Assembly (NCBI RefSeq): GCF_018811945.1
Contig: NZ_JACRVU010000002.1
Location: 186,001 to 250,000 of the forward strand
Reading direction: 5' to 3'
Origin: Gluconobacter sp. P1C6_b
GTDB taxonomy: Bacteria > Pseudomonadota > Alphaproteobacteria > Acetobacterales > Acetobacteraceae
DNA: 64,000 nt
Positions 40,377 to 49,814 of this stretch are shown here, in pieces. The notes under the pieces were generated by a model, which was given only the letters and a program-made list of their open reading frames with translations, did not search any database and was not told the origin of the DNA. A program made the translations under genes and the position numbers. Positions within the stretch are counted from its first letter, which is position 1, and the number at the start of each line of letters is the position of its first letter.

Positions 40377-41834
40377 TTATCGACCGGGCTGGTTGATCGC
40401 ATAGTCGCTCAGACCCCACAGCCTGTTCTTGACCGCGTTGTAATAGGCTTTTTCGTCATAAAGCGGGACGCCCAGTTTGAGATCGACGGCTGTAAGCCGT
40501 CCGATCGCGGCCGCGACGGCGTAAGAAGAGGTCACGAGGTTTGAAAGATGCTGCACCAGAGTTCGCTGGGACTGCAGCAGGGTCTGCTGCTGCTGAAGGA
40601 CCGCGAGCGTCGTGCTCGTGCCAACGAGAGCCTGCCGTTCGACGCCGTCCAGAGCGATCACATTCGCCGAAATGGCCATGCGGTCGCTGGAAATCGACTG
40701 CTTGAAGGAAACCATCTGCTGCCAGCTTGAAGCGGCCTTCTGAAGGACCGTCCTGCGCTGGACATCGACTTCACGGTGGGCCGCCTGTGCGTCCTGACGG
40801 GCGCCCCGGATCGAGGCATATTCTGAACCACCCTGATAAAGGGGAACACTGAATTCGATCTCGCCGAATTTGTTGTCCTGTAGGGAGTCCCCATAAGCCT
40901 GATTGACCTGATGCTGATAATTCAGGCTGGCAGAAACCTTGGGCATGATCTGGGAAATCTGGACGGAAATATTATCTTTGCGCTGGGCCTCGGTGAAAAG
41001 CGCGTTGACGACCTGAGGATTGTTCTGAACAGCAGTGGCCACCGCTTCCTGTTCACTGTGAACGGGAAGGTTGAGCGGTTGCGGGGGCACCAGATTGGGG
41101 GCCGCGGCAATGCCGACTATCTGGAGATAGGTTGCCTGAGCACTCTGAAGCGTGCCTTCAGCCTGCTGCCGCTCAGCGGTTGCGCTGGCAAGGGCTGCCT
41201 GTGCCTGTGCAACGTCGGTCCGGGTAATTTCACCAACATGGAAGCGTTCCTGGGTCGCCTCGACCTGCTGCTGCAGGACGTGTTCGTTATTGATGGCGAT
41301 CTGGAGGAGCTGCTCGTCTTCGATGATGCCCACATAGGCACTGACGACATTGGTGAAGACGTCCTGTTCCGTCTGGATCAGATGGGCGCGTTCAGCCATG
41401 ATCTGGTTCGTGGCAGCATGAACGCTGGCGACCGTTTTGCCACCCTGATAGAGCGGCTGGGTGATGCCGATGGTGCCCGAGTAGCCGGGTGTCTGATAAC
41501 GGCGTGAACTGCCAAGATAGCCGCCTTTCGAGGCGTAGTTGGTGCTGCCATCATAATAGGTGAGGTTCAGGCTGGTCTGGACCGTGGGGCGCCAGCCTGC
41601 GAGAGCCGTGGGGAGCTGTTCATCCGTGGCGCGCAGGTGAGCGCGTTCTTCTCGCAGTGTAGGATTGGTCAGGTACGCTGTCGAAAGCGCTTCCTGAAGG
41701 GTGTGCGGGATAAAATTGGGTGAACTGCTACCGTCATATTTCTGGGCAAGAGCAGTTCCGCTCAGGAGAAGCGACAGAAGACCAAGCCCGAGGGGGGCTT
41801 TCAGTTTCATCGCGCCGTTGCATCCTGAAGTCAT
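40377..41834 (-). CDS. TolC family outer-membrane efflux protein
   Basis: The 485-residue protein has a signal peptide (KLKAPLGLGLLSLLLSGTALA) and two repeats of long coiled-coil helices and beta strands typical of TolC. Blocks include LSTAYLTNPTLREERAHLRA near the N terminus and AQAALASATAERQQAEGTL, then VSLNYQH-type strand elements. It forms the outer-membrane channel of type I secretion or RND efflux. The longest start is 41834 (weak GGGA upstream); an internal ATG at 41810 gives a shorter, more classical signal peptide and is a real alternative. No inner-membrane partner gene is adjacent. It is followed by popZ and valS. Confidence 0.93.
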   Translation of the reverse strand: MTSGCNGAMKLKAPLGLGLLSLLLSGTALAQKYDGSSSPNFIPHTLQEALSTAYLTNPTLREERAHLRATDEQLPTALAGWRPTVQTSLNLTYYDGSTNYASKGGYLGSSRRYQTPGYSGTIGITQPLYQGGKTVASVHAATNQIMAERAHLIQTEQDVFTNVVSAYVGIIEDEQLLQIAINNEHVLQQQVEATQERFHVGEITRTDVAQAQAALASATAERQQAEGTLQSAQATYLQIVGIAAAPNLVPPQPLNLPVHSEQEAVATAVQNNPQVVNALFTEAQRKDNISVQISQIMPKVSASLNYQHQVNQAYGDSLQDNKFGEIEFSVPLYQGGSEYASIRGARQDAQAAHREVDVQRRTVLQKAASSWQQMVSFKQSISSDRMAISANVIALDGVERQALVGTSTTLAVLQQQQTLLQSQRTLVQHLSNLVTSSYAVAAAIGRLTAVDLKLGVPLYDEKAYYNAVKNRLWGLSDYAINQPGR

Positions 41835-41990
41835 GAGATTTCCCGCTCTTTAAGTATGCATGATATCACAGCATTATGTGAATCAGTCCTTAATAGCCTG
41901 TTGGAAGGCAGAAGAAAAATCCTTCCGAAGATCAATTATCGGTCTTGACCCTTCGGGCACTAAGAGAGATATAGCGCCTGTCTCCGCCGA

Positions 41991-42064
41991 GGTCCGGTGG
42001 CAGAATGGTGATGTAGCGGACTGCAAATCCGCGTATGTGGGTTCGATTCCCGCCCGGACCTCCA
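41991..42064 (+). tRNA. tRNA-Cys (GCA)
   Basis: The 74-nt gene folds into a cloverleaf. The acceptor stem is GGTCCGG/CCGGACC, the anticodon arm GCGGACTGCAAATCCGC carries the anticodon GCA, the T arm is TGGGTTCGATTCCCG, and the discriminator T is followed by an encoded CCA. It is preceded by a 156-bp gap from the divergent tolC and followed by a T-rich stretch. Confidence 0.97.
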
Positions 42065-42066
42065 GA

Positions 42067-42102
42067 GATTTCTCCCCGGAAATCCAGTCTTGTTTTTCGT
42101 TT
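42067..42102 (+). terminator. Possible terminator after tRNA-Cys
   Basis: A short stem GATTTC/GAAATC (42067-42072 and 42079-42084) with a 6-nt loop is followed a few bases later by TTGTTTTTCGTTTTTAC. The stem is weak and AT-rich, so it is only a plausible tRNA 3' terminator. Confidence 0.4.
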
Positions 42103-43071
42103 TTACGGATGCGCTTCCGCGTATGCTGCTGCAGCGCCGAACAGGCCGGGCTGTGGATGTGTGATGATTTTGACCGGCATTTCGGTCATCATCGCTTCGA
42201 AACGGCCCTTTGCGACAAAGCGTTCGGCGAATCCGGAATGGCCGAGGCTGTCGGCGAGACGCAGTCCCAGACCACCACCAATGACGACGCCGCGTGCGCC
42301 ATGTGCCAGCGCCAGATCGCCGGAAATGGCGCCCAGGCTGAGGCAGAAGCGTTCCAAGGCGGCCACGGCCACCGTGTCGGAGCCATCGAGGGCGTTTTTC
42401 CACAAGGTGCGGTTATCACGCAGGGTGATGGGCCAGCCCTGCATCTCGGCGATGACTTCGTACAGATTGGTCAGGCCGGGGCCGGAGACGATCCGCTCTG
42501 CCGAGACACGGCGGAACCGCAGACGCAGGGCGCTGAGGATCTTGTCTTCGAGCTCGTCGAGCGGCGGATAGTCCAGATGGCCGCCTTCGGTTTCCATAAC
42601 AAAATAGCGGTCGCTGCGGCGAAGCAGGCAGGCTGCGCCCAGCCCCGTGCCCGGGCCTACGATCGTGATGGCGCCTTCTGTCGGAAGGTCGATGTCCGGT
42701 CCGCAGAGATGCTTCATGTGCGAGGAGTCGACCTGCGCCACGGCGTGAGCCACGGCTCCGAAATCGTTGACGAGCACGAAATTGTCGAGATGCAGGCGCG
42801 CGCCGAGCTGGCTCGGCTGGATGATCCAGGGGTTGTTGGTCAGCTTAAGGATCTCGCCGCTCACCGGGCAGGCCACGGCAATGCCGGCTTCGCGCGGGAG
42901 CGTCCGGTTCAGGGAGCGTCCGAATGTTTCCCAAGCCAGGGCCAGACTGCCATGTTCCGCGCATTTCAGTGTCGTGGCCTCACCCAGTGAGACGACCTTG
43001 CCATCTTCGATGGTCGCGATTGCAAACCGTGCGTGCGTTCCACCGATATCGACGGCTACGATTTCCCTCAT
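42103..43071 (-). CDS. glk: Glucokinase
   Basis: Glk, 322 residues, phosphorylates glucose with ATP in the cytoplasm. Motifs of the ROK-distant Glk family are VAVDIGGTHARFAIA (ATP phosphate-binding), VNDFGAVAHAVA with the catalytic Asp, GPGTGLGAACLL, METEGGHLDYPP, and the C-terminal ARGVVIGGGLGLRLADSL. In acetic acid bacteria much glucose is oxidised in the periplasm, so Glk would feed the intracellular pentose phosphate route. The ATG is at 43071. The gene's 3' end lies 38 bp from tRNA-Cys. Confidence 0.95.
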   Translation of the reverse strand: MREIVAVDIGGTHARFAIATIEDGKVVSLGEATTLKCAEHGSLALAWETFGRSLNRTLPREAGIAVACPVSGEILKLTNNPWIIQPSQLGARLHLDNFVLVNDFGAVAHAVAQVDSSHMKHLCGPDIDLPTEGAITIVGPGTGLGAACLLRRSDRYFVMETEGGHLDYPPLDELEDKILSALRLRFRRVSAERIVSGPGLTNLYEVIAEMQGWPITLRDNRTLWKNALDGSDTVAVAALERFCLSLGAISGDLALAHGARGVVIGGGLGLRLADSLGHSGFAERFVAKGRFEAMMTEMPVKIITHPQPGLFGAAAAYAEAHP

Positions 43072-43183
43072 GGCACCTCAAATCCTCTGGCGATGCTGGC
43101 CGGTGGCCTGCGCTTTTTCCAATGCGCAGCAGTTGCCTACCGGTTCCGCCACGTCAAGTTCCGGATCGTCCTGACAGCGTGCA

Positions 43184-43987
43184 TCAGCTGACCGGACGCT
43201 GCTTCACTTCTGCTGTTCTCAGCAGCCGGTGAACGATGGCGCGCGGCACGATCATTTCAAGGAAGCGGGCGACAGCGAAAGGCCATGGAAAGAGAAGATG
43301 TGCCCTGCCCTGCCCGATCGCGCGTGCGATCATGCGCGCGGCGCGGCGCGTCGAGACGAGGAACGGCCGGGCTCCTTCGAGGCGCTGACTCATGGGTGTG
43401 TCGACATAACCCGGAGAAATGAGGGTTACAGAGACATGATGTGGCGTCATGGCAGCATGAAGTGCCGTGCTGAAGCGGGCCAGGCCGGCTTTTGAGCCGC
43501 TATAGGCCGTGGCGACCGGAAGGTCGTGAAAGGCCGCTACCGAGCCTATGAGCGCAATACGGCCTGCTTTGCGGGCTGCCATGCGCGAGGCCATTTCGGT
43601 TGCGAGGGTCGCCGGGGTCGTGAAATTGACGAGGGAAATATCGCGGACCTGTTCGGCCGTTTCGGTCAACGCTCCTTCCGGGCGGATGTCTCCCAGCCCA
43701 GCTCCCAGGATCAGGATGTCGATCCGGCGTGCATCATCCGCCTTGCGCAGTGTCGCCAGGGCGTCATCGGTCCGGCACAGATCGAGCGACAGGATCTCGG
43801 CCGAAGCGCCTCTGCGGATGACCTGCGCGGCAATATCCTCGAGGCGTGCGGCGTTGCGTCCCCAGAGCGTCAGATGCGTTCCAGGGCGCGCATATTCAAG
43901 GGCCAGCGCGGCGCCAATGCCGCTTGATCCTCCGGTAATAAGGACGTGAAATGGGGTGTTCGAAGGGGAAACAGAAGCATCTGGCAT
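43184..43987 (-). CDS. SDR family NAD(P)-dependent oxidoreductase
   Basis: The protein is 267 residues from the ATG at 43987 (MPDASVSP). It is a classical short-chain dehydrogenase: the nucleotide-binding ITGGSSGIGAALALEYA is at the N terminus, LILGAGLGD is in the position of NNAG, and a catalytic Ser and YSGSK (Tyr, Lys) lie in the GSVAAFHDLPVATAYSGSK region. SPGYVDTPMSQRL is the substrate loop. The substrate is unknown. The C terminus is hydrophobic and basic (PWPFAVARFLEMIVPRAIVH), which suggests membrane association. It is divergent from the acetyltransferase-like gene. Confidence 0.88.
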   Translation of the reverse strand: MPDASVSPSNTPFHVLITGGSSGIGAALALEYARPGTHLTLWGRNAARLEDIAAQVIRRGASAEILSLDLCRTDDALATLRKADDARRIDILILGAGLGDIRPEGALTETAEQVRDISLVNFTTPATLATEMASRMAARKAGRIALIGSVAAFHDLPVATAYSGSKAGLARFSTALHAAMTPHHVSVTLISPGYVDTPMSQRLEGARPFLVSTRRAARMIARAIGQGRAHLLFPWPFAVARFLEMIVPRAIVHRLLRTAEVKQRPVS

Positions 43988-44126
43988 GGAAAACCGCTTT
44001 ATTCGTGGTCGGATCGGGGCTGGAAGGGTATAGCCCTCCCATGCAACAAGATGCGACCCCGTGCCGTACTGGCACATCACCCCGTCGGACGGGATGTTTT
44101 TTTCGATCAGAGGTACACCTGCCATT

Positions 44127-45320
44127 ATGACACTGCCCGACAGGACTGACATCCCTGCGCCGCATGATGATCTTGTGGTTCGGCCAGTGACGACGCGGGC
44201 TGACCTCAAACTGTTCATGACGCTCCCGCGTCGCATCTATGCCGGAATGGCGGGTTTCGTCCCGGCTTTCGACATGGAACAGGATGATCTGCTCAATCCG
44301 AAGAAAGCACCGATTTTCCGCCATGCGAGTATCCGGTACTTTCTGGCCTGGCGCGGCAACACGGCCGTAGGGCGCATTGCCGCGATCGTGGATCATCGTG
44401 CCATCGAGCACTGGGGCATGAAGATCGGCTGTTTCGGTGCGTTGGATGCCGTTCCGGAAGGGAGCGTTGTCAGCGCTCTTCTGGAAATGGCACGGAACTG
44501 GCTGCGTCTGCAGGGAATGCAGACGATGCGCGGGCCGGTCACGCTGAGTGGCAATGGCGAATCCGGTCTGATGGTCGAAGGACAGGACCAGCCCCTGATG
44601 GTTGCGATGCCCTGGCATCCACGTCTGCTTGGCAAGCTGGTCGAGGACGCGGGTTACAAACCGGTCGAGGATCTTCTCAGCTACAAGCTCGATCTGGACG
44701 ACCAGACGGAGTCGCGTTTCAAGGTTCCGGGTGATCTGAAGATCGGCGAAGGGCGTCTTGGGGCCATCGCCATCCGGCGCCTGTCGAAGAAGCAGATTGC
44801 CCAGCAGGGCGAGATCCTGCGTCAGCTTTACAATGATGCCTGGAGCGACAAGTTCAACTTCGTGCCGCTGCAGGACTACGAAATGAAGGCCATGATCAAG
44901 CAGCTTGGTCCGGTCCTTCGTCCTGAACACTATGTCCAGATCGATCAGAATGGCGAGCCTGTCGCCATGGCGCTGGTTGTGCCCAATATTTACGATATTG
45001 CCGGTGATCTCGGCGGGGCGCCCTCGCCTCTGGGCTGGGTGAAGCTGGTTGCACGCCTGACGACGCATCGCTTCCATTCGGCCCGTGTCATCCTTCTGGG
45101 CGTAACACAGCGCCTGCGCGGAACGGTTCTGGGAGCTCTGCTGCCTTCGCTGGCGATTGCCGAGCTGATGCGTCGGCGGAAATCCCTGCCCTACTCCTGG
45201 GTGGAGCTGGGCTGGATCCAGGCGTCCGATTCCAACATGCGCAATCTGGCCGAGAGCATCGTGCCCGAACCGTACAAACGGTATCGGCTTTACGAACGCC
45301 CGATCGACGATCCGGCCTGA
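44127..45320 (+). CDS. GNAT-like N-acetyltransferase family protein
   Basis: The 397-residue protein starts at ATG 44127 (MTLPDRTD). It is larger than a single GNAT domain and has blocks found in a conserved but poorly studied family: FMTLPRRIYAGM, FRHASIRYFLAWRGN, GRIAAIVD, a central MRGPVTLSGNGESGLMVEG, PRLLGKLVEDAGYKPVEDLL, and the C-terminal SWVELGWIQASDSNMRNLAE. The last block resembles the acceptor side of a GNAT fold. The function is unknown; calling it an acetyltransferase rests on fold-level similarity only. It lies 139 bp from the divergent SDR gene, and the convergent thiL follows. Confidence 0.65.
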   Translation: MTLPDRTDIPAPHDDLVVRPVTTRADLKLFMTLPRRIYAGMAGFVPAFDMEQDDLLNPKKAPIFRHASIRYFLAWRGNTAVGRIAAIVDHRAIEHWGMKIGCFGALDAVPEGSVVSALLEMARNWLRLQGMQTMRGPVTLSGNGESGLMVEGQDQPLMVAMPWHPRLLGKLVEDAGYKPVEDLLSYKLDLDDQTESRFKVPGDLKIGEGRLGAIAIRRLSKKQIAQQGEILRQLYNDAWSDKFNFVPLQDYEMKAMIKQLGPVLRPEHYVQIDQNGEPVAMALVVPNIYDIAGDLGGAPSPLGWVKLVARLTTHRFHSARVILLGVTQRLRGTVLGALLPSLAIAELMRRRKSLPYSWVELGWIQASDSNMRNLAESIVPEPYKRYRLYERPIDDPA

Positions 45321-45344
45321 AGCCGCGCCTTCACAGGGCGTCTG

Positions 45345-46322
45345 TCAGAAATGCTGCCAGCCGCCCTGTTCCGGGACAATTTCATGTCCCTTTCCATCCA
45401 GAAGCCGGACTCCCGAACCGGTGTGTACCGTTCCGATGCGGTGGACCGGGACTTCGGCAGCCTGACAGGCGGCCTGAAGCGCTTCTGAGCGTTCGGGCGC
45501 GCAGGTGAGAAGCAGTTCGTAATCGTCGCCGCCGCACAGGCGTTGCATGAGCCACTCATGCCCCAGTGAGGCCGCCGCAGACGAGACGGGTACGGCCTCT
45601 GCGTTCACGACAAGCTGGACCCCGGATTCCTCGGAAATATGGCCGCAGTCCTGAATCAGTCCATCTGAAATATCCATCGCAGCACTGACGATGCCGTGCA
45701 GATGAAGCCCTGTCCGAGGACATGGCAGATGATATCGTTCTGCCAGAAATCCCGACGGATCGTGCAATTTTTCCTGCAGAACAAGCAGTCCCAGAGCAGC
45801 GTCGCCGATTGTGCCAGTGACCCAGATATCATCGCCGGGTCTGGCTGTACTGCGGCGGAGCGCCGTATTGTGATGGAGTAGTCCGAATACGGTAGCGGAG
45901 AGGACCAGAGGACCCGAAATGGACGTGGTATCGCCGCCGATCAGATGCACGCCATAGCGTTTCTGATCTTCCGCCAGTCCGCGCGAGAATGCGACAAACC
46001 AGTTTTCGTCATGCCGGCCGCCGCGCGGAACGGTCACGTTCAGCGTATAGGCGTAGGGCTTTGCACCCATGGCTGCCAGATCGGACAGGTTGCAGCGCAG
46101 CAGTTTGCGGCCGAGGGTCTCCGGCGGATCATTCGGAAGGAAATGGACGTTCTCGACCATCGTATCGGTCGAAATGGCGAATTCCTCGCCTTCGGGGCAG
46201 CGCATGAGGGCGCAGTCATCCCGAAGATCGAGGCTTTCCGCTCCGGCGAGAGGCCGGAAGTGACGGGCGATGAAGCCGAACTCGCCTGCCCCCGCTGCTT
46301 CGGCCCCTGACGCGCCCGGCAT
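45345..46322 (-). CDS. thiL: Thiamine-monophosphate kinase
   Basis: ThiL, 325 residues, phosphorylates thiamine phosphate to the active cofactor thiamine diphosphate. It is of the AIRS-like fold, with Asp-rich metal/nucleotide loops: LRDDCALM, AISTDTMVENVHFL, LIGGDTTSISGP and MDISDGLIQDCGHI, and CGGDDYELLLTC near the C terminus. The ATG at 46322 is 3 nt downstream of the nusB stop, so nrdR-nusB-thiL form one operon, a common arrangement. The C terminus is short and rich in Gly/Gln. Confidence 0.95.
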   Translation of the reverse strand: MPGASGAEAAGAGEFGFIARHFRPLAGAESLDLRDDCALMRCPEGEEFAISTDTMVENVHFLPNDPPETLGRKLLRCNLSDLAAMGAKPYAYTLNVTVPRGGRHDENWFVAFSRGLAEDQKRYGVHLIGGDTTSISGPLVLSATVFGLLHHNTALRRSTARPGDDIWVTGTIGDAALGLLVLQEKLHDPSGFLAERYHLPCPRTGLHLHGIVSAAMDISDGLIQDCGHISEESGVQLVVNAEAVPVSSAAASLGHEWLMQRLCGGDDYELLLTCAPERSEALQAACQAAEVPVHRIGTVHTGSGVRLLDGKGHEIVPEQGGWQHF

Positions 46323-46325
46323 GAA

Positions 46326-46808
46326 TCAGACGTTGCCGTCGTTGGCGCGACGGCTGAGGGTATCGAGGATCCCGTTGACCATCTTGGGCTCGTCACCCGA
46401 GAAGAAGCCGTGGGCGACATCCAGATACTCGTTGATGATGATGCGGTCGGGTGTGTCGGTCCCGATTTCGAACACGGCGGCGCGCAGCAGGGCACGCAGG
46501 ACCGGGTCCAGACGCGGTAGCGGCCACTGTTCCGGCAGGACATCGCTCAGCTTCGCATCGATATCGTCCTGGCGCCGCGTGACCCCAAGGACGATTTCCT
46601 GAAACAGCTTCAGGTCGGCATCGGGGATGTGGCCATCGTCGAAGGAGGCCGTAGAACTGATCCGGCGGTGACGGATGAACTGGCTGATGACGGTTTCCGC
46701 CGTGTCGCCGGACTGTTCGCACTGGAACAGCGCCTGAACGGCTGCAACGCGGGCAATGGTCCGGCTGCGGCGCGTTGGATTTGCGGCGGGGGCGTCTGTG
46801 ACGGTCAT
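46326..46808 (-). CDS. nusB: Transcription antitermination factor NusB
   Basis: NusB, 160 residues, binds boxA RNA with NusE (S10) and is needed for antitermination on rRNA operons. It has the all-helical [16 protein letters not shown] block at the N terminus, [20 protein letters not shown] in the middle and [19 protein letters not shown] followed by [12 protein letters not shown] at the C terminus, as in the family. It overlaps the nrdR stop by 4 bp (ATGA) and is followed 3 nt later by thiL. Confidence 0.96.
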   Translation of the reverse strand: MTVTDAPAANPTRRSRTIARVAAVQALFQCEQSGDTAETVISQFIRHRRISSTASFDDGHIPDADLKLFQEIVLGVTRRQDDIDAKLSDVLPEQWPLPRLDPVLRALLRAAVFEIGTDTPDRIIINEYLDVAHGFFSGDEPKMVNGILDTLSRRANDGNV

Positions 46809-47305
46809 GGTGTCTCCTGGGAGTCGTCGGGGGACGGTATGTCCGTTTCCCCGGGAATGGGTTTCATGTCGGCGAGGATTTTCGAGAACGCCTCGACCTC
46901 GCGGAAGTCGCGGTAGACGCTGGTGAAGCGGACATAGGCCACACCGTCCACTTCACGCAATGCGTCCATCGCAAGCTGGCCGATGCGATGTGAAGAAATC
47001 TCGTGTTCCCCGGAAGCCTCAAGCTGTCGGACCAGCCCGTTGACCAGACGTTCCTGACGTTCCTCGGGAACCGGGCGCTTGCGCAGGGCGACGCGGATGG
47101 AACGTGCGAGCTTGTCCCGGTCAAAAGGCACGCGACGCCCGTCTGCCTTGGTCACGGACAGTTCGCGCAACTGGACCCGCTCAACGGTCGTGAAACGCTG
47201 GGTACAGGCTGAGCACACACGCCGACGACGGATCGCAACGCCGTCTTCCGTGGAGCGGCTGTCCTTGACCTGGGTGTCGTCATGTCCGCAAAAAGGGCAA
47301 CGCAT
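46805..47305 (-). CDS. nrdR: Transcriptional repressor NrdR
   Basis: NrdR, 166 residues, represses ribonucleotide reductase genes in response to (d)ATP levels. The N terminus is a Cys4 zinc ribbon ([18 protein letters not shown], then [19 protein letters not shown]), followed by an ATP-cone domain ([34 protein letters not shown]) and the conserved [12 protein letters not shown]. The ATG at 47305 fits the family start. It is the first gene of the operon with nusB and thiL. The nrd genes it would control are not in the window. Confidence 0.97.
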   Translation of the reverse strand: MRCPFCGHDDTQVKDSRSTEDGVAIRRRRVCSACTQRFTTVERVQLRELSVTKADGRRVPFDRDKLARSIRVALRKRPVPEERQERLVNGLVRQLEASGEHEISSHRIGQLAMDALREVDGVAYVRFTSVYRDFREVEAFSKILADMKPIPGETDIPSPDDSQETP

Positions 47306-47434
47306 TCGCGATCCTGAGTGTTCGGGCCTTGTCGTGGCCGGGGAAATGGGAGCACTTTACCGGATGATGCGTTCCGGCCCAAACGGGCTTCCCCATGGCT
47401 TTGGGAAATCGCGCACAACACCGGGAGACTGTCG

Positions 47435-47926
47435 TTGAAACGGGTATCTGTCCTGACCGCCCTCTTTGCTCTTTCCACTGCCCAGGCCATGGCCCAGCAG
47501 ACTCTTCCGGGAACAGCGGTGGCGCCGGATGCCGATCATGATGCGCAGCGGGTCGTGGTCATGGACGGGACATTCCGCCCGTCAGCCTATTTTCCCAACC
47601 GTGGGGCCGGTTATTTCACGATTCGCAATGACGACAGCGTTGATCACCTGCTGAAGGGGATTTCATCCCCGCTGTGTCAGAATGTCGTTGCGCATCATAC
47701 GAACCAGCAGCAGACGGATGGGGCAAACGATCTCTTCACGCATCTGGCGCTACCCCACGACTCCACGATGATTTTCCCGCGTTCAGGTTACCACATGATG
47801 TGCATGGGAATCCGTGAGATGCCTGCCGCTGGCAGCAAGGTGCCGTTTACGTTCGAGATTCTCAATGGCGGCAGCATTACCGTCAGCTTCACGGTCACGG
47901 CGCCTGACGAACTGACGCACGACTGA
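47435..47926 (+). CDS. PCu(A)C-like copper chaperone, exported
   Basis: The 163-residue protein has a clear signal peptide (KRVSVLTALFALSTAQAMA), then a beta-rich domain of the PCu(A)C type that supplies copper to cytochrome oxidases in the periplasm. The best start is TTG at 47435, preceded by GGAG; no ATG gives the signal peptide cleanly. Copper-site features are partial: SGYHMMCMG (His120, Met122, Met124) is present, but the first-half Met ligands of the usual HxM/M pattern are replaced by HHTNQQQ. It may bind copper differently or have another metal role. It is divergent from nrdR and convergent with recQ. Confidence 0.78.
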   Translation: MKRVSVLTALFALSTAQAMAQQTLPGTAVAPDADHDAQRVVVMDGTFRPSAYFPNRGAGYFTIRNDDSVDHLLKGISSPLCQNVVAHHTNQQQTDGANDLFTHLALPHDSTMIFPRSGYHMMCMGIREMPAAGSKVPFTFEILNGGSITVSFTVTAPDELTHD

Positions 47927-47932
47927 CGTTCT

Positions 47933-49801
47933 TTACTGGGCTGAGGCGGGTTCGCTGATTTCGCGCAGGACAGTCAGAACCGCAGTTCCGTAGCGGTCCA
48001 GTTTTGAGGCGCCGACGCCCTTGATGCCTCCCAGTTCAGCGCGGCTGGCAGGCTGTTCGCGGGCGATGTCCCGCAGCACCGAATCGTGGAAAATGACGTA
48101 GGGTGGGATTTCCTGTTCCCGCGCTTCGGACAGGCGCCACTGGCGCAGGGCCTCGAAATACGGTTTCTCATCCGCCGACAGACGATCGTTTTCCGTATGG
48201 CCGTCCGAGCCCGCGCTGGCGGTCAGGGCGGCCCTGGCTTCGAGCCTGAGTGCCACGCGCTCCTCGCCACGCAGGATCGGGCGCGCGATTTCACTCTGAA
48301 GCGCGAGACTTCCATATTCGCCATGCATCCGGATGGCTCCGCGCGCGATCAGCTGACGGATGACGGCGCGCCACCACTGCTCGCTGTGTTCCTTGCCGAT
48401 TCCGAAAACTGAAAGATGCTGATAGGCATTGCGTTCGATGGTTTCGTTGAGCTTTCCACGCAGCACATTGGAAAGCTGGACTGCTCCGAGACGCTGGCCG
48501 GTGCGATAAATGGCCGAGAGGACTTTCTGGGCGGCCTGGGTGCCATCGAATGTCGAAACCGGGCTGATGCAGTTGTCGCAGTGACCGCAGGGCTGGGCGA
48601 GGTTTTCTCCGAAACACGCAAGCAGCGCCTGTGTGCGGCAGCCTGTGGTTTCCGTGAGCGCGATCATGCTTTCCAGACGGGCCTGCATGACGCGCTTTTC
48701 GTGGTCGGGCGCGCTGGACTGTTCCAGCCAGTACCGCGCCCGGGCCATGTCCTCGCCGCCATAGAGCAGCAGCGTGTCTGAGGGCTCGCCATCGCGTCCT
48801 GCCCGTCCGATCTGCTGGTAATAGGCTTCCGGCGATGAGGGCATGTCCAGATGGACGACGCAGCGCACATCCGGCCGGTCAATTCCCATGCCGAATGCAA
48901 TCGTTGCGACGATCACCATTTCCTCCCCCGAGCGGAAACGCATCAGCGTGGCCCGCTTCTCGACCGAAGAGAGACCGGCATGGAACGGCAGGGCGGTCAG
49001 GCCCTTGTCCCGCAGCATGGTAGCGACGCGTTCCGTCTTGTTGCGACTGCCGCAATAAACGATGGAGGCCCCTTCGCGATGGTTCTGAAGCGTTTCGAGG
49101 AGCTGTCGGCTCTCGCTGGCCTTGGCGCGGGCTTCCACGACAAGGTTGGGGCGATGGAAGCTCGCCATCAGGACCCGCGCATCGGGCATACCGAGCGCGT
49201 TGAGGATATCATCCCGTGTCCGGGGATCGGCCGTAGCAGTCAGGGCAATGCGCGGGACGCCCGGGAACATTTCTGGCAGGCTGGCCAGTGCCCGGTATTC
49301 GGGACGAAATTCATGCCCCCAGGCTGAAATGCAGTGTGCTTCATCAATCGCGATCAGCGAAATCTGGCGTTTTGACAGAAAATTCGCTGTTGCCGGCTGA
49401 AGCAGGCGCTCTGGTGAAATATAGAGAATATCGATCCGGCCATTGCGCAGATCGCTCTGAAGTTCGTCGCGCTCGTCCGGCTCAAGTCCGGAATGTAGGG
49501 CAGCGGCGTGGACGCCGAGCTGTCTCAGGCCCGCAACCTGATCGTCCATCAGGGCGATCAGGGGGGAGATAACCAGACCCATGCCATCCCGGCAGAGTGC
49601 GGGCACCTGATAGCACAGGCTCTTGCCGCCACCCGTCGGCATAAGGACGAGCACGTCCTCGCCCCGCATGACCGTTTCGACGGCCTCCTGCTGAAGACCA
49701 CGGAAGCCGGAAAACCCGAAAACTTCCGCCAGGACGCCTTCAGGAGTTAGCGGCTGCGTGGATCCCGGAGCGACGGGAGGGCTGTTCTGCGCCTGCGTCA
49801 T
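47933..49801 (-). CDS. recQ: ATP-dependent DNA helicase RecQ
   Basis: RecQ is 622 residues, counted from the ATG at 49801. It is a 3'-5' helicase for recombinational repair, with helicase motifs FRGLQQEAVE (motif 0), MPTGGGKSLCYQVPAL (Walker A), DEAHCISAWGHEFRPEY, LTATADPRTRDDI, IAFGMGIDRPDVRCV and QQIGRAGRDGEPS. A zinc-binding Cys cluster (CFGE...CGHCDNC) and a C-terminal HRDC domain (SVLRDIAREQPASRAELGGI) complete the normal architecture. It is transcribed toward the copper-chaperone-like gene with only 6 bp between stops. Confidence 0.97.
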   Translation of the reverse strand: MTQAQNSPPVAPGSTQPLTPEGVLAEVFGFSGFRGLQQEAVETVMRGEDVLVLMPTGGGKSLCYQVPALCRDGMGLVISPLIALMDDQVAGLRQLGVHAAALHSGLEPDERDELQSDLRNGRIDILYISPERLLQPATANFLSKRQISLIAIDEAHCISAWGHEFRPEYRALASLPEMFPGVPRIALTATADPRTRDDILNALGMPDARVLMASFHRPNLVVEARAKASESRQLLETLQNHREGASIVYCGSRNKTERVATMLRDKGLTALPFHAGLSSVEKRATLMRFRSGEEMVIVATIAFGMGIDRPDVRCVVHLDMPSSPEAYYQQIGRAGRDGEPSDTLLLYGGEDMARARYWLEQSSAPDHEKRVMQARLESMIALTETTGCRTQALLACFGENLAQPCGHCDNCISPVSTFDGTQAAQKVLSAIYRTGQRLGAVQLSNVLRGKLNETIERNAYQHLSVFGIGKEHSEQWWRAVIRQLIARGAIRMHGEYGSLALQSEIARPILRGEERVALRLEARAALTASAGSDGHTENDRLSADEKPYFEALRQWRLSEAREQEIPPYVIFHDSVLRDIAREQPASRAELGGIKGVGASKLDRYGTAVLTVLREISEPASAQ

Positions 49802-49814
49802 CCCGGGCGCCGGA

